From Haliovirga abyssi (GTDB taxonomy: Bacteria > Fusobacteriota > Fusobacteriia > Fusobacteriales > Haliovirgaceae): a stretch of DNA of 64,000 bases. The notes under the pieces were generated by a model. The model was given only the letters and a program-made list of their open reading frames with translations, searched no databases and was not told where the DNA came from. This document shows positions 44,307 through 53,497 of the stretch, piece after piece. Where the stretch lies: positions 186,001 through 250,000 of the forward strand of contig NZ_AP027060.1 of assembly GCF_030295325.1 (NCBI RefSeq). The letters run 5' to 3'. The translations under genes were made by a program, and so were the position numbers. Each line of letters starts with the position of its first letter. Within the stretch, counting starts at the first letter, position 1.

Positions 44307-45000
44307 CTGTCTTTTCTCCTAATAAATACTTTATTTCTCTTTCAAACCCATATTTTTGAAAAAATTCTATTAATGCTACCTCAAATATATTCTTTTGAGT
44401 TATATTAAACGCTCTACTATATTCTCTTGCCATTTCATTTAAACTACTTATTATTTGTATTGATTTTATTGTATTTATTCCTGGTATCCTATATTTTTTT
44501 ATCACTTTACCCGAATTTAAATTCAATGCTTCTTCCAAGTTCCCATAATTTTTTGACAGTAGCTCTAGTAATTCTATATATTTATCTAAATTTTTCAATT
44601 CCTCTAAATTCCTATTTAAATATTCTTCTTTTTTTACAAAATTACTTTCCTTCGATGACCATAAATAACCTTTCATTTTCATAAAATTTGACATATCTTT
44701 ATAATTATCAAAATCAAGTTTTTTTGCAACCTCTTTTGGATCTGCGTTTTCATCTTGAAAATACATTAAAACCCGTTTTGCTCTAAAACTATCATCTACT
44801 TTTATCTTTGGGGCTTCTCTTTTTTTCCCTTTTACATATCTTTTCCCTTCTTTTTCCCAATAATAACCTTTACTTCTTACAAAATTTTTAAATGAATTAT
44901 AATTTTTATATCCCATTTTTTCTGATAATTCTTCACGTTCTATCCCTTTTTTTAACTGTTCAAATATATATCTTAATTTTTCTTCAGAGTTCAATCTCAC
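44281..45000 (-). CDS. 239-aa recombinase-associated protein, unit 2
   Basis: Nearly identical to 37320-38039 (for example KKGIERE for KKGVGRE and KREAPK for KREVSK), with both HTH-like motifs. It follows the intact recombinase gene by 5 bp. Family not recognised. Confidence 0.65.
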   Translation of the reverse strand: MRLNSEEKLRYIFEQLKKGIEREELSEKMGYKNYNSFKNFVRSKGYYWEKEGKRYVKGKKREAPKIKVDDSFRAKRVLMYFQDENADPKEVAKKLDFDNYKDMSNFMKMKGYLWSSKESNFVKKEEYLNRNLEELKNLDKYIELLELLSKNYGNLEEALNLNSGKVIKKYRIPGINTIKSIQIISSLNEMAREYSRAFNITQKNIFEVALIEFFQKYGFEREIKYLLGEKTEKANNIGV

Positions 45001-45005
45001 ACCTC

Positions 45006-45869
45006 CTAAAGTTCATTTACTGCTTTTCTCATATCTTCATTACTTGCGTTTAAATAAATCATTGTTGTATTTATGTTTGAATGCCCTAATAGTTTCTGAA
45101 TTATTTTTATATTTACATTTTTACTAACTAGCGAACTAGCAAATGAATGTCTGAAAGTATGACTTGTTATTTTTCTACCAAAAAATCCAGCTTTTTTTAC
45201 TGCTTTTCTTAATGTTATCGCTACATAATAATTTGATAGTTTCCCTGTATATTTTGTACTAAAAAACCTTGTTGTTTCAACTTCTGGTATGTTATTTTCT
45301 TTATATTCCAATAGTATTTTTTTTAACTTTTTTGACATTGGAATATATCTACTTCCTCCACCTTTTCCATTTCTAATATATATTAATTCTTTCTTAAAAT
45401 TTATATCTCGTTTTTCTAAAAATAAGCATTCATTTAATCTTAATCCAGTATAATACAACGTTTTGAAATATGTTTTCAACAAAGGTTTTTCAATACATCC
45501 AATCAATTTTTCAACTTCTTCCTGTGTTAAATATTCTCTCTGTTTATTTATTCTTTTTATTTTCGGAACTGCTTTTGATAGATCTTCTTTTATCAATTCA
45601 TTAGAATAAAGGTATTTAAAAAAACTATTTAATCTAATTTGATAAGTTGATAATGTTGAACTTTCTAATTTTTTCTCTACTAATTTTTTAAAAAAACTTT
45701 CCATATCAGATTTTTTTATATCTTCTACATAAATTTTTGAATTTTTTTCCTCTTCAAGGTAATTTTTAAAATATCTCAATATTACACAATTCCCTTTAAT
45801 TGTTGCTTTGCTTCTCATTCCTGCTGTAAGTACATATTTCCATTTCTCTATTGCTTCCACAAATAACAT
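45006..45869 (-). CDS. Tyrosine recombinase/integrase, unit 2
   Basis: This 287-aa protein has a SAM-like N-terminal core-binding domain (about 1-85, VEAIEKWKYVLTAGMRSKATIKG) and a catalytic domain with Arg (TGLRLNECLFLEKRDI), His-x-x-Arg (HTFRHSFASSLV), His (LGHSNINTT) and Tyr (MIYLN). Size and layout resemble XerC/D-like plasmid and integron-type recombinases. I start at 45869, where GAGGG precedes ATG. It could resolve plasmid multimers, insert the plasmid at the Rhs hinge, or both. Confidence 0.9.
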   Translation of the reverse strand: MLFVEAIEKWKYVLTAGMRSKATIKGNCVILRYFKNYLEEEKNSKIYVEDIKKSDMESFFKKLVEKKLESSTLSTYQIRLNSFFKYLYSNELIKEDLSKAVPKIKRINKQREYLTQEEVEKLIGCIEKPLLKTYFKTLYYTGLRLNECLFLEKRDINFKKELIYIRNGKGGGSRYIPMSKKLKKILLEYKENNIPEVETTRFFSTKYTGKLSNYYVAITLRKAVKKAGFFGRKITSHTFRHSFASSLVSKNVNIKIIQKLLGHSNINTTMIYLNASNEDMRKAVNEL

Positions 45870-45901
45870 AATTCCCTCTCTTCCAATAAAGACAAAAAAC
45901 A

Positions 45902-45948
45902 CAAAAAAAGCCAATAATCTGCCAAAATTTTTCATTTTGGCAGTAGCT
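45902..45948 (-). terminator. Terminator-like hairpin between rep and recombinase genes, unit 2
   Basis: Same structure as 40430-40476. Confidence 0.6.
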
Positions 45949-46018
45949 TTTTACATCATTTTATGGTATAATTTTTTGACTATTTAGGTGGTGAGCCTAC
46001 TGTTTTATAGTCTTGGTC

Positions 46019-47305
46019 TTAATCAGTTGCTTCTGATTTAAGACCTTTTTTATTATATCCATTTTGATGGATTGAGCTTAATATCTCTATTATTTTTTCT
46101 TCTTTCATACTTGCAAATATTGTTGGTCTATTCTTTAAAAATTTTATTCCTTTAAGTTGTTCCAACTCTTCCAATGCTGTTTTTTCTATGTCAAGCCTCT
46201 CTTTTTCAGGCATATTATTGTAAAATTTTAAAGTTTCTTCTCTTAATTTTGCTTTTAATTCTGCTGCTGCTTTTTGTTTGTCTAATTCCAATTTCTCTTT
46301 TTCTAATCTTTCTTTTTCCGCTGCTGCTTTTACTCTCATTGGTTCTGCATAATCTTCTTTTATTGCTTTTCTTAAATAATTGTAATATTCTTTATATTTA
46401 TGACTATTTGTATAATTTAAATTTGATTCTACATGCTCTAATCCATATTCTTTTATTAATTTTTTCAATTCTTTTTCTTGTTTTAATGTTAATTTTTCTT
46501 TAGCTGGCATTTTCTTTATTAATTCTTCAAATTCCAATGTCTTTTGAATTTTAATTTTCCCTTTTGGCTCTTCTTCAAATATTTCTACTTCATTTCCTGG
46601 GAATATTCCATTTCCCTCACTTACTGAAAATCCTTCTTTTGCTTCACCCCAGAATTTTATATGCCCCATTTTTTTACCATTTCTTATTAATTCATATTTC
46701 GTTATATTTATATCTGTTGTTTCATTTATCTCTTTTATTGCTGGTTCTATCACTTTTCTTCTTAAATCGTGTATTTTATTATATGCTCCTGTTATTCCCA
46801 ACATAAATTTAAACGTTTCCAATTCCATCTTGGGTATTTGTACTTTTATATAGTCTTTGCAAAATTCATAAATTGGCAATGAATGTTTTCTACTCATTCC
46901 TTTTTGGAAATCTAAATTTAATGGACTAAACATTTTTGGATGGTACAAATTTTTTCTCACTGTATCTGGAAAGATAAATTCTATATTAAAATCTTTATCT
47001 GTTTCTACTTCTGCTAATACTGCAACTGCTCTTCTACTCATAAATTTTTCATTTTCCAATATATTTATTGTTATTCCTATTTCTACTAATGATTCCAAAT
47101 TCTTTAGTAGTTCATTATTGTTTATTCTTTTGTCTGTCATTAGACTTTTTACTTCTTTGTATGTCGATTTGAATATTTTCCTGTCAAAATCTTCATCCAT
47201 TTGTTGTTTTGCTATATACAGCAACGCATTAAATGCTTTTTTCTGATTTAGACCCATCTTTGATGAACTTTGAATTAAAATCCTGCTTTTTTTCAAAATA
47301 GCCAT
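46019..47305 (-). CDS. Rep_3-type replication initiator, unit 2
   Basis: 428 aa, nearly identical to 40547-41833 (KKMPAKEK for KKIPAKEK). Same start logic: AGAGGTG before ATG 47305. Intact and probably functional. Confidence 0.88.
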   Translation of the reverse strand: MAILKKSRILIQSSSKMGLNQKKAFNALLYIAKQQMDEDFDRKIFKSTYKEVKSLMTDKRINNNELLKNLESLVEIGITINILENEKFMSRRAVAVLAEVETDKDFNIEFIFPDTVRKNLYHPKMFSPLNLDFQKGMSRKHSLPIYEFCKDYIKVQIPKMELETFKFMLGITGAYNKIHDLRRKVIEPAIKEINETTDINITKYELIRNGKKMGHIKFWGEAKEGFSVSEGNGIFPGNEVEIFEEEPKGKIKIQKTLEFEELIKKMPAKEKLTLKQEKELKKLIKEYGLEHVESNLNYTNSHKYKEYYNYLRKAIKEDYAEPMRVKAAAEKERLEKEKLELDKQKAAAELKAKLREETLKFYNNMPEKERLDIEKTALEELEQLKGIKFLKNRPTIFASMKEEKIIEILSSIHQNGYNKKGLKSEATD

Positions 47306-47376
47306 TTTTTCACCTCTTTTCTTAACGACCTTTTTTAAATTAGTCGTTTTATCATATTTATACATTGTGTAATAAA

Positions 47377-47405
47377 ATTATACACCGTTTTTTTCGAAAT
47401 TGCAA
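47377..47405 (-). promoter_or_regulatory. rep promoter, unit 2
   Basis: TTGCAA-17 bp-TATAAT with the overlapping GTGTAAT/ATTATACAC repeat, as in unit 3. Confidence 0.65.
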
Positions 47406-47453
47406 GTACTTTTTTTGGCGACTATACATCTACATTCACTTTACCAAATTTCT

Positions 47454-47584
47454 TGCAGAAAGAGTCGTCTTTTTCCTGCAGAAAGTGTCGTTAGTTGTGC
47501 AGAAGAAGTCGCTTTTTGCTGCAGAAAAGGTCGTCTTTTAACGCAGAATCTGTCGTCTTTTGTGCAGAAAGTGTCGTTAGTTAG
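47454..47584. repeat. Six iterons, unit 2
   Basis: Same arrangement as 41982-42111, with a few spacer-position substitutions (for example GCAGAAAGTGTCGT). A plus-strand frame through the iterons is not a gene. Confidence 0.9.
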
Positions 47585-47758
47585 GAGATATATCCCTTTA
47601 TTTACAAGGCTTTCAGCTACCTTAAACTTTATTAAACATATATTAAACAAAACCTACAACAGGTGAAATTTAAATTTTTTTATTTTTTTTAATATTTTTT
47701 TATTTTTGTTGTTTTTTTTGAAAAATTTATAAATGAAAGGAAAAACCAGAAGAGGAAA

Positions 47759-47893
47759 TTAATCCTCCTCTGGCTCATAATCTGGACAATCTTCTGGTGA
47801 AATGAAATATTTACAATTATCTTGAATAAGTATGCAACCTAATGCTCCATCATCGCATATATCAAAATACTTACAAGGTCTAATCTCTTCCAT
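47759..47893 (-). CDS. 44-aa Cys-rich protein, unit 2
   Basis: Homologue of 42282-42416 starting MEEIRPCKYF. The fifth cysteine (position 31) is Ile here (KYFISPED), so that residue may not be essential or this copy may be decaying. Confidence 0.68.
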   Translation of the reverse strand: MEEIRPCKYFDICDDGALGCILIQDNCKYFISPEDCPDYEPEED

Positions 47894-47923
47894 CTTTTCC
47901 ACCTCCTTTTTTCTTTACAAGCC

Positions 47924-48018
47924 TCACGAGTAAAGGAAGGAAGTCAAAAGCAGAGTTTGAAATTTTTTTAAGCATTAAAAAAATTTCAAAAAGCTTTTTA
48001 CTTCCTAACGGCTCGTGA
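47924..48018. other. Long imperfect hairpin, unit 2
   Basis: Same nested stems as 42447-42541. Confidence 0.65.
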
Positions 48019-48056
48019 TACAATCGAAAGAAAAGGAGTGGAAAACACAAAAAAAG

Positions 48057-48091
48057 AAAAATCCCAGCTTTTTATCCTGCTGGGATTTTTT
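48057..48091. terminator. Terminator repeat left of the toxin-antitoxin pair, unit 2
   Basis: AAAATCCCAGC..GCTGGGATTTTTT; part of a direct repeat of about 54 bp (48056-48109 and 48801-48855) flanking the toxin-antitoxin genes. Confidence 0.8.
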
Positions 48092-48203
48092 CATTATTCA
48101 ATTTGCTTTGAACATTCCAAAATACCCATTTGCGAAACTCATTTTTTTAAAAAATTAGTGTCGCTGTGCTCATATTTTTTGACAAATATAATTATAAATG
48201 GTA

Positions 48204-48235
48204 TTATATAATTATAGAATTCAATAATTATATAA
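48204..48235 (+). promoter_or_regulatory. Toxin-antitoxin operator, unit 2
   Basis: TTATATAATTAT and ATAATTATATAA form a perfect 12-bp inverted repeat around AGAATTCA, just upstream of the antitoxin ribosome site. It is a probable autoregulation site for the RHH-type antitoxin; an equivalent lies at 54250-54281. Confidence 0.6.
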
Positions 48236-48248
48236 CGAGGTGATAAAA

Positions 48249-48509
48249 ATGAATAGAAAAAGTATAGTTATGGACAAAGAATTATGGGAGCATTTAAAAA
48301 TTTTTAAAGAATTACATAAAAAAAGTATAAGTTTTATTATCAGAGAGGCTGTAAAAAAATATTTAGAAGAAAAAACAAAAAATGATTTAGCTTATAAAAT
48401 GCGAGTATTAACTCCTTATGTAGATGATAAAGAACAAGAAGAAATAAAAAATATATTATCAAATTTAACTAAAGAAGATTTAGAAACAGGTGAAATAATT
48501 GAAATATAA
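48249..48509 (+). CDS. RHH-type antitoxin, unit 2
   Basis: This 86-aa protein has an N-terminal ribbon-helix-helix-like segment (NRKSIVMDKELWEHLKIFKELHKKSISFIIREAVKKYLEEK) and an acidic C-terminal tail that would bind the toxin. GAGGTGATAAAA precedes ATG 48249; a GTG at 48240 lies within the ribosome site. It overlaps the toxin gene by 11 nt. Together they form a type II addiction module, opposite in orientation to rep. Confidence 0.85.
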   Translation: MNRKSIVMDKELWEHLKIFKELHKKSISFIIREAVKKYLEEKTKNDLAYKMRVLTPYVDDKEQEEIKNILSNLTKEDLETGEIIEI

Positions 48510-48777
48510 ATTAAAATTATCTAAAAAAGCAGTCAAATTTTTAAATAAACATTCAAATGAAAAGGAAAAAATTATAAATATTTTTAAAGAAATAATGCCT
48601 AATTACGAAAAAGCTTTAAAAAAATATGATATAAAACAATTAAAAGGAACTCTTGAGGAAACATACAGATTAAGAATTGGAAAATATAGAGTTATTTATA
48701 AAATATATAATGATATTTTAGTTGTATATGTTTTAGCTATAGGAAGTAGAGGAGATATTTATAAAAATTTAAAATAA
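48499..48777 (+). CDS. RelE/ParE-family toxin, unit 2
   Basis: This 92-aa protein has the compact RelE-like fold pattern: YKLKLSKKAVKFLNKH, KKYDIKQLKGTLEETYRLRIGKYRVIYKIYNDILVVYVLAIGSRGDIYKN. The R-x-RIGKYRVIYKI strand pair is typical. It starts at TTG 48499 with AGGTGA upstream, overlapping the antitoxin. RelE-type toxins cut mRNA on the ribosome; ParE-type poison gyrase. Which applies here is not clear. Confidence 0.87.
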   Translation: MKYKLKLSKKAVKFLNKHSNEKEKIINIFKEIMPNYEKALKKYDIKQLKGTLEETYRLRIGKYRVIYKIYNDILVVYVLAIGSRGDIYKNLK

Positions 48778-48801
48778 AACCATTTTTTTACTTTATAAAA
48801 G

Positions 48802-48837
48802 AAAAATCCCAGCTTTTTATCCTGCTGGGATTTTTTT
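48802..48837 (+). terminator. Terminator repeat right of the toxin-antitoxin pair, unit 2
   Basis: Second copy of the AAAATCCCAGC..GCTGGGATTTTTTT hairpin. The 48856-49061 stretch is the conserved hairpin-bearing tail, with no gene. Confidence 0.8.
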
Positions 48838-49061
48838 CATTATTCAATTTGCTTTTAATTTCTTTTAAAATGTACTTTAAATTCATTCTAAGGCTTCTTT
48901 TTTGTTTTTTAGTATTTAGGAACTGCCTTTGCTTTTAAAAACTCATATACGGAAAATTCATTGCCTTAACTTCTCCACTTACCATTAAATTAATTTTGCG
49001 TAATTGAGGATAGGGGAGAGTTTGAGAGGGTAAGGAACTAAGTTCCTTTTCTCCCTCTCAA

Positions 49062-49251
49062 GATATCCTTGCCCAAGTGCTATATATCCACGCTCCCTCC
49101 CCACATCAAACGTTTAGTGGGGAGGAATCAAAGGTGGGGTACTCCTCAAAAGCAGGAGCGAGCACATAATACCACATTATCGGATGCTCTAAGGAGAGCG
49201 CAGTCTCGACGGCTGCGTCGGATAATGTTTATTATGTCGCGAGCGGATAGG
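49062..49251. repeat. GC-rich structured element, copy 3
   Basis: As 35880-36069; the GCAGTC/GACTGC stem has become GCAGTC/GGCTGC, which keeps pairing as G-U. Confidence 0.75.
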
Positions 49252-49295
49252 TGGGGCAAAAGGTAGTAGCTTTTTATTGGTCGGAACATTTTTAA

Positions 49296-49547
49296 TCATT
49301 CATAATATTTTGCTGTTTCCAGTATTTCAGCAAAAATATTCCAAGGAACATTTTTAGGAATTTCTAATTTATTATTTATATAATAATTATCCATTGCTTC
49401 AATTGCCGCTTGAAATGCTTCTAAATAATTTTCAAGTGTGTCATTCTCCCACTCCTCTTTATTTTCTTTAAAATCCATTCTTAATTGTCTGACAAATTCA
49501 ATAAAATCTTTTTTATTTCTTATCTTTTCTACTTCTATTTCTATCAT
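49296..49547 (-). CDS. Candidate immunity protein C, DUF7660-like
   Basis: This 83-aa acidic protein has the pattern DFIEFVRQL..DFKENKEEWENDTLENYLEAFQAAIEAMDNYY.N...P..VPWNIFAEILETAKYYE, which I recall as the DUF7660 family common beside polymorphic toxins. It starts 3 nt after the stop of tip C, with GGGGTGA within the tip gene as ribosome site. It is the presumed antidote to tip C. Confidence 0.78.
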   Translation of the reverse strand: MIEIEVEKIRNKKDFIEFVRQLRMDFKENKEEWENDTLENYLEAFQAAIEAMDNYYINNKLEIPKNVPWNIFAEILETAKYYE

Positions 49548-49550
49548 AAA

Positions 49551-50123
49551 TTATTCACCCCTAACTTTAATATCTAAGCCATCATTTATTGGTTTAAATT
49601 TTCTTTTTATTTCTCTTTCTATTTTTAAATCATTTGTATTAACACGCTTAACATTTATATCAAGTCCAGCATCTTTAAAAGCTTTAAGCCTTCTATTATC
49701 TAACGAATATATTTTACCATCTTTCTCAAAAACTCTTATAGCTGGAATATCATCTGGATTTATAGAACCATTTTTTAATCCTGCAATTAAATCCTCAATT
49801 TTCCCACCATTCTTAAAAGTATTTTTAATACTATTTTGACTAAATCGAATTAAACTCGGATCTAATTTTTTAATTATATTTCCAACCTTTTTCAAAGTAG
49901 AACCAGCTAACGGAAGAGCTAATCCAGCTACTCCAAAAGCTCGATCAGTAGGTTCTCCCCACATGTCTTTACCAGTAGATGCCGTCTTACTATCATTATA
50001 CGATTCTACCCATGGAAGATTTTCAACTAACATTTTAAATCCAGCAGTTACAGTATTTAAATAATGCTGCCCCATCATTGCAATTCCTTCTCCAAAATGC
50101 CCAGACGGATCAACATACCTCAA
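49551..50123 (-). CDS. Orphan Rhs C-terminal tip C, ParB-like-fold toxin
   Basis: 190 codons beginning at the hinge (NP-LRYVDPSGH, first codon TTG). A linker (about 10-95) leads to a toxin domain (about 96-190) with IPAIRVFEKDGKIYSLDNRRLKAFKDAGL, a ParB/sulfiredoxin-like pattern known in polymorphic toxins, some of which are proposed nucleases. It has no convincing start of its own. Unlike tips A and B it is paired with a soluble immunity protein. Confidence 0.75.
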   Translation of the reverse strand: MRYVDPSGHFGEGIAMMGQHYLNTVTAGFKMLVENLPWVESYNDSKTASTGKDMWGEPTDRAFGVAGLALPLAGSTLKKVGNIIKKLDPSLIRFSQNSIKNTFKNGGKIEDLIAGLKNGSINPDDIPAIRVFEKDGKIYSLDNRRLKAFKDAGLDINVKRVNTNDLKIEREIKRKFKPINDGLDIKVRGE

Positions 50124-50124
50124 A

Positions 50125-50132
50125 GGATTCCC
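50125..50132. other. Rhs hinge crossover site, unit 1/tip C boundary
   Basis: GGATTCCC; see 37120-37127. Confidence 0.7.
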
Positions 50133-50217
50133 TAAACAATAACGATACTAAATTTCTATTTTTCTCTAGCCCTTTATTTCCAACATCATTTTAACATATA
50201 TATTTGTATTTGTAAAC

Positions 50218-50268
50218 TTACAAAAACATTACTATTCTATTACTAATAGCATTGTAATGTTTTTGTAA
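50218..50268. repeat. Inverted repeat beside the hinge, unit 1
   Basis: Same 15-bp arms as 37213-37263. Confidence 0.65.
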
Positions 50269-50303
50269 TATTACTTTTCATACACTAAATGGATTTCATA
50301 TAC

Positions 50304-50350
50304 AAAAAAGCTAATAACACGAGCTTATTGCCCGATATTATTAGCTTTTT
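50304..50350 (-). terminator. Terminator overlapping the 239-aa gene stop, unit 1
   Basis: Same hairpin as 37299-37345. Confidence 0.7.
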
Positions 50351-51044
50351 CTGTCTTTTCTCCTAATAAATACTTTATTTCTCTTTCAAACCCATATTTT
50401 TGAAAAAATTCTATTAATGCTACCTCAAATATATTCTTTTGAGTTATATTAAATGCTCTACTATATTCTCTTGCCATTTCATTTAAACTGCTTATTATTT
50501 GTACTGATTTTATTGTATTTATTCCTGGTATCCTATATTTTTTTATCACTTTACCCGAATTTAAATTTAATGCTTCTTCCAGGTTCCCATAATTTTTTGA
50601 CAGTAGCTCTAGTAATTCTATATATTTATCTAAATTTTTCAATTCCTCTAAATTCCTATTTAAATATTCTTCTTTTTTTACAAAATTACTTTCCTTCGAT
50701 GACCATAAATAACCTTTCATTTTCATAAAATTTGACATATCTTTATAATTATCAAAATCAAGTTTTTTTGCAACCTCTTTTGGATCTGCGTTTTCATCTT
50801 GAAAATACATTAAAACCCGTTTTACTCTAAAACTATCATCTACTTTTATCTTTGGGGCTTCTCTTTTTTTCCCTTTTACATATCTTTTCCCTTCTTTTTC
50901 CCAATAATAACCTTTACTTCTTACAAAATTTTTAAATGAATTATAATTTTTATATCCCATTTTTTCTGATAATTCTTCACGTTCTATCCCTTTTTTTAAC
51001 TGTTCAAATATATATCTTAATTTTTCTTCAGAGTTCAATCTCAC
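50325..51044 (-). CDS. 239-aa recombinase-associated protein, unit 1
   Basis: Nearly identical to the copies at 37320 and 44281; small differences such as SFRVKRV for SFRAKRV. Family not recognised. Confidence 0.65.
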   Translation of the reverse strand: MRLNSEEKLRYIFEQLKKGIEREELSEKMGYKNYNSFKNFVRSKGYYWEKEGKRYVKGKKREAPKIKVDDSFRVKRVLMYFQDENADPKEVAKKLDFDNYKDMSNFMKMKGYLWSSKESNFVKKEEYLNRNLEELKNLDKYIELLELLSKNYGNLEEALNLNSGKVIKKYRIPGINTIKSVQIISSLNEMAREYSRAFNITQKNIFEVALIEFFQKYGFEREIKYLLGEKTEKANNIGQ

Positions 51045-51049
51045 ACCTC

Positions 51050-51913
51050 CTAAAGTTCATTTACTGCTTTTCTCATATCTTCATTACTTGCGTTTAAATA
51101 AATCATTGTTGTATTTATGTTTGAATGCCCTAATAGTTTCTGAATTATTTTTATATTTACATTTTTACTAACTAGCGAACTAGCAAATGAATGTCTGAAA
51201 GTATGACTTGTTATTTTTCTACCAAAAAATCCAGCTTTTTTTACTGCTTTTCTTAATGTTATCGCTACATAATAATTTGATAGTTTCCCTGTATATTTTG
51301 TACTAAAAAACCTTGTTGTTTCAACTTCTGGTATGTTATTTTCTTTATATTCCAATAGTATTTTTTTTAACTTTTTTGACATTGGAATATATCTACTTCC
51401 TCCACCTTTTCCATTTCTAATATATATTAATTCTTTCTTAAAATTTATATCTCGTTTTTCTAAAAATAAGCATTCATTTAATCTTAATCCAGTATAATAC
51501 AACGTTTTGAAATATGTTTTCAACAAAGGTTTTTCAATACATCCAATCAATTTTTCAACTTCTTCCTGTGTTAAATATTCTCTCTGTTTATTTATTCTTT
51601 TTATTTTCGGAACTGCTTTTGATAGATCTTCTTTTATCAATTCATTAGAATAAAGGTATTTAAAAAAACTATTTAATCTAATTTGATAAGTTGATAATGT
51701 TGAACTTTCTAATTTTTTCTCTACTAATTTTTTAAAAAAACTTTCCATATCAGATTTTTTTATATCTTCTACATAAATTTTTGAATTTTTTTCCTCTTCA
51801 AGGTAATTTTTAAAATATCTCAATATTACACAATTCCCTTTAATTGTTGCTTTGCTTCTCATTCCTGCTGTAAGTACATATTTCCATTTCTCTATTGCTT
51901 CCACAAATAACAT
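51050..51913 (-). CDS. Tyrosine recombinase/integrase, unit 1
   Basis: 287 aa, essentially identical to 45006-45869 with the full catalytic set. GAGAGGAAATT precedes ATG 51913. Confidence 0.9.
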   Translation of the reverse strand: MLFVEAIEKWKYVLTAGMRSKATIKGNCVILRYFKNYLEEEKNSKIYVEDIKKSDMESFFKKLVEKKLESSTLSTYQIRLNSFFKYLYSNELIKEDLSKAVPKIKRINKQREYLTQEEVEKLIGCIEKPLLKTYFKTLYYTGLRLNECLFLEKRDINFKKELIYIRNGKGGGSRYIPMSKKLKKILLEYKENNIPEVETTRFFSTKYTGKLSNYYVAITLRKAVKKAGFFGRKITSHTFRHSFASSLVSKNVNIKIIQKLLGHSNINTTMIYLNASNEDMRKAVNEL

Positions 51914-51945
51914 AATTTCCTCTCTTCCAATAAAGACAAAAAAAA

Positions 51946-51992
51946 CAAAAAAAGCCAATAATCTGCCAAAATTTTTCATTTTGGCAGTAGCT
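51946..51992 (-). terminator. Terminator-like hairpin between rep and recombinase genes, unit 1
   Basis: Same structure as 40430-40476. Confidence 0.6.
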
Positions 51993-52062
51993 TTTTACAT
52001 CATTTTATGGTATAATTTTTTGACTATTTAGGTGTCGAGCCTACTGTTTCATAGTCTTGGTC

Positions 52063-53349
52063 TTAATCAGTTTCAGCTGGTTTAAGACCTTTTTTATTAT
52101 ATCCATTTTGATGTTCGCCTCTCAATATCTCTATTATTTTTTCTTCTTTCATACTTGCAAATATTGTTGGTCTATTCTTTAAAAATTTTATTCCTTTCAG
52201 TTGTTCCAGCTCTTCTAATGCTGTTTTTTCTATGTCAAGCCTCTCTTTTTCAGGCATATTATTGTAAAATTTTAAAGTTTCTTCTCTTAATTTTGCTTTT
52301 AATTCTGCTGCTGCTTTTTGTTTGTCTAATTCCAATTTCTCTTTTTCTAATCTTTCTTTTTCCGCTGCTGCTTTTACTCTCATTGGTTCTGCATAATCTT
52401 CTTTTATTGCTTTTCTTAAATAATTGTAATATTCTTTATATTTATGACTATTTGTATAATTTAAATTTGATTCTACATGCTCCAATCCATATTCTTTTAT
52501 TAATTTTTTTAATTCTTTTTCTTGTTTTAATGTTAATTTTTCTTTAGCTGGCATTTTCTTTATTAATTCTTCAAATTCCAATGTCTTTTGAATTTTAATT
52601 TTCCCTTTTGGATCTTCTTCAAATATTTCTACTTCATTTCCTGGGAATATTCCATTTCCCTCACTTACTGAAAATCCTTCTTTTGCTTCACCCCAGAATT
52701 TTATATGCCCCATTTTTTTACCATTTCTTATTAATTCATATTTCGTTATATTTATATCTGTTGTTTCATTTATCTCTTTTATTGCTGGTTCTATCACTTT
52801 TCTTCTTAAATCGTGTATTTTATTATATGCTCCTGTTATTCCCAACATAAATTTAAACGTTTCCAATTCCATCTTGGGTATTTGTACTTTTATATAGTCT
52901 TTGCAAAATTCATAAATTGGCAATGAATGTTTTCTACTCATTCCTTTTTGGAAATCTAAATTTAATGGACTAAACATTTTTGGATGGTACAAATTTTTTC
53001 TCACTGTATCTGGAAAGATAAATTCTATATTAAAATCTTTATCTGTTTCTACTTCTGCTAATACTGCAACTGCTCTTCTACTCATAAATTTTTCATTTTC
53101 CAATATATTTATTGTTATTCCTATTTCTACTAATGATTCCAAATTCTTTAGTAGTTCATTATTGTTTATTCTTTTGTCTGTCATTAGACTTTTTACTTCT
53201 TTGTATGTCGATTTGAATATTTTCCTGTCAAAATCTTCATCCATTTGTTGTTTTGCTATATACAGCAACGCATTAAATGCTTTTTTCTGATTTAGACCCA
53301 TCTTTGATGAACTTTGAATTAAAATCCTGCTTTTTTTCAAAATAGCCAT
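52063..53349 (-). CDS. Rep_3-type replication initiator, unit 1
   Basis: 428 aa, nearly identical to the other two copies except at the extreme C-terminus (EILRGEHQNGYNKKGLKPAETD instead of EILSSIHQNG..KSEATD). Confidence 0.88.
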   Translation of the reverse strand: MAILKKSRILIQSSSKMGLNQKKAFNALLYIAKQQMDEDFDRKIFKSTYKEVKSLMTDKRINNNELLKNLESLVEIGITINILENEKFMSRRAVAVLAEVETDKDFNIEFIFPDTVRKNLYHPKMFSPLNLDFQKGMSRKHSLPIYEFCKDYIKVQIPKMELETFKFMLGITGAYNKIHDLRRKVIEPAIKEINETTDINITKYELIRNGKKMGHIKFWGEAKEGFSVSEGNGIFPGNEVEIFEEDPKGKIKIQKTLEFEELIKKMPAKEKLTLKQEKELKKLIKEYGLEHVESNLNYTNSHKYKEYYNYLRKAIKEDYAEPMRVKAAAEKERLEKEKLELDKQKAAAELKAKLREETLKFYNNMPEKERLDIEKTALEELEQLKGIKFLKNRPTIFASMKEEKIIEILRGEHQNGYNKKGLKPAETD

Positions 53350-53420
53350 TTTTTCACCTCTTTTCTTAACGACCTTTTTTAAATTAGTCGTTTTATCATA
53401 TTTATACATTGTGTAATAAA

Positions 53421-53449
53421 ATTATACACCGTTTTTTTCGAAATTGCAA
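53421..53449 (-). promoter_or_regulatory. rep promoter, unit 1
   Basis: TTGCAA-17 bp-TATAAT with the overlapping inverted repeat, as in unit 3. Confidence 0.65.
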
Positions 53450-53497
53450 GTACTTTTTTTGGCGACTATACATCTACATTCACTTTTCCAAATTTCT

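Larger units (their letters stand above)
44081..50132 (-). mobile_element. Integrated plasmid-like unit 2 (tip C plus backbone)
   Basis: Hinge-to-hinge length about 6.04 kb. It has tip C, immunity C, structured element, toxin-antitoxin pair, Cys-rich gene, iterons, rep, intact recombinase and the 239-aa gene. All backbone genes look intact, so it could in principle replicate as a circle. Confidence 0.75.
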
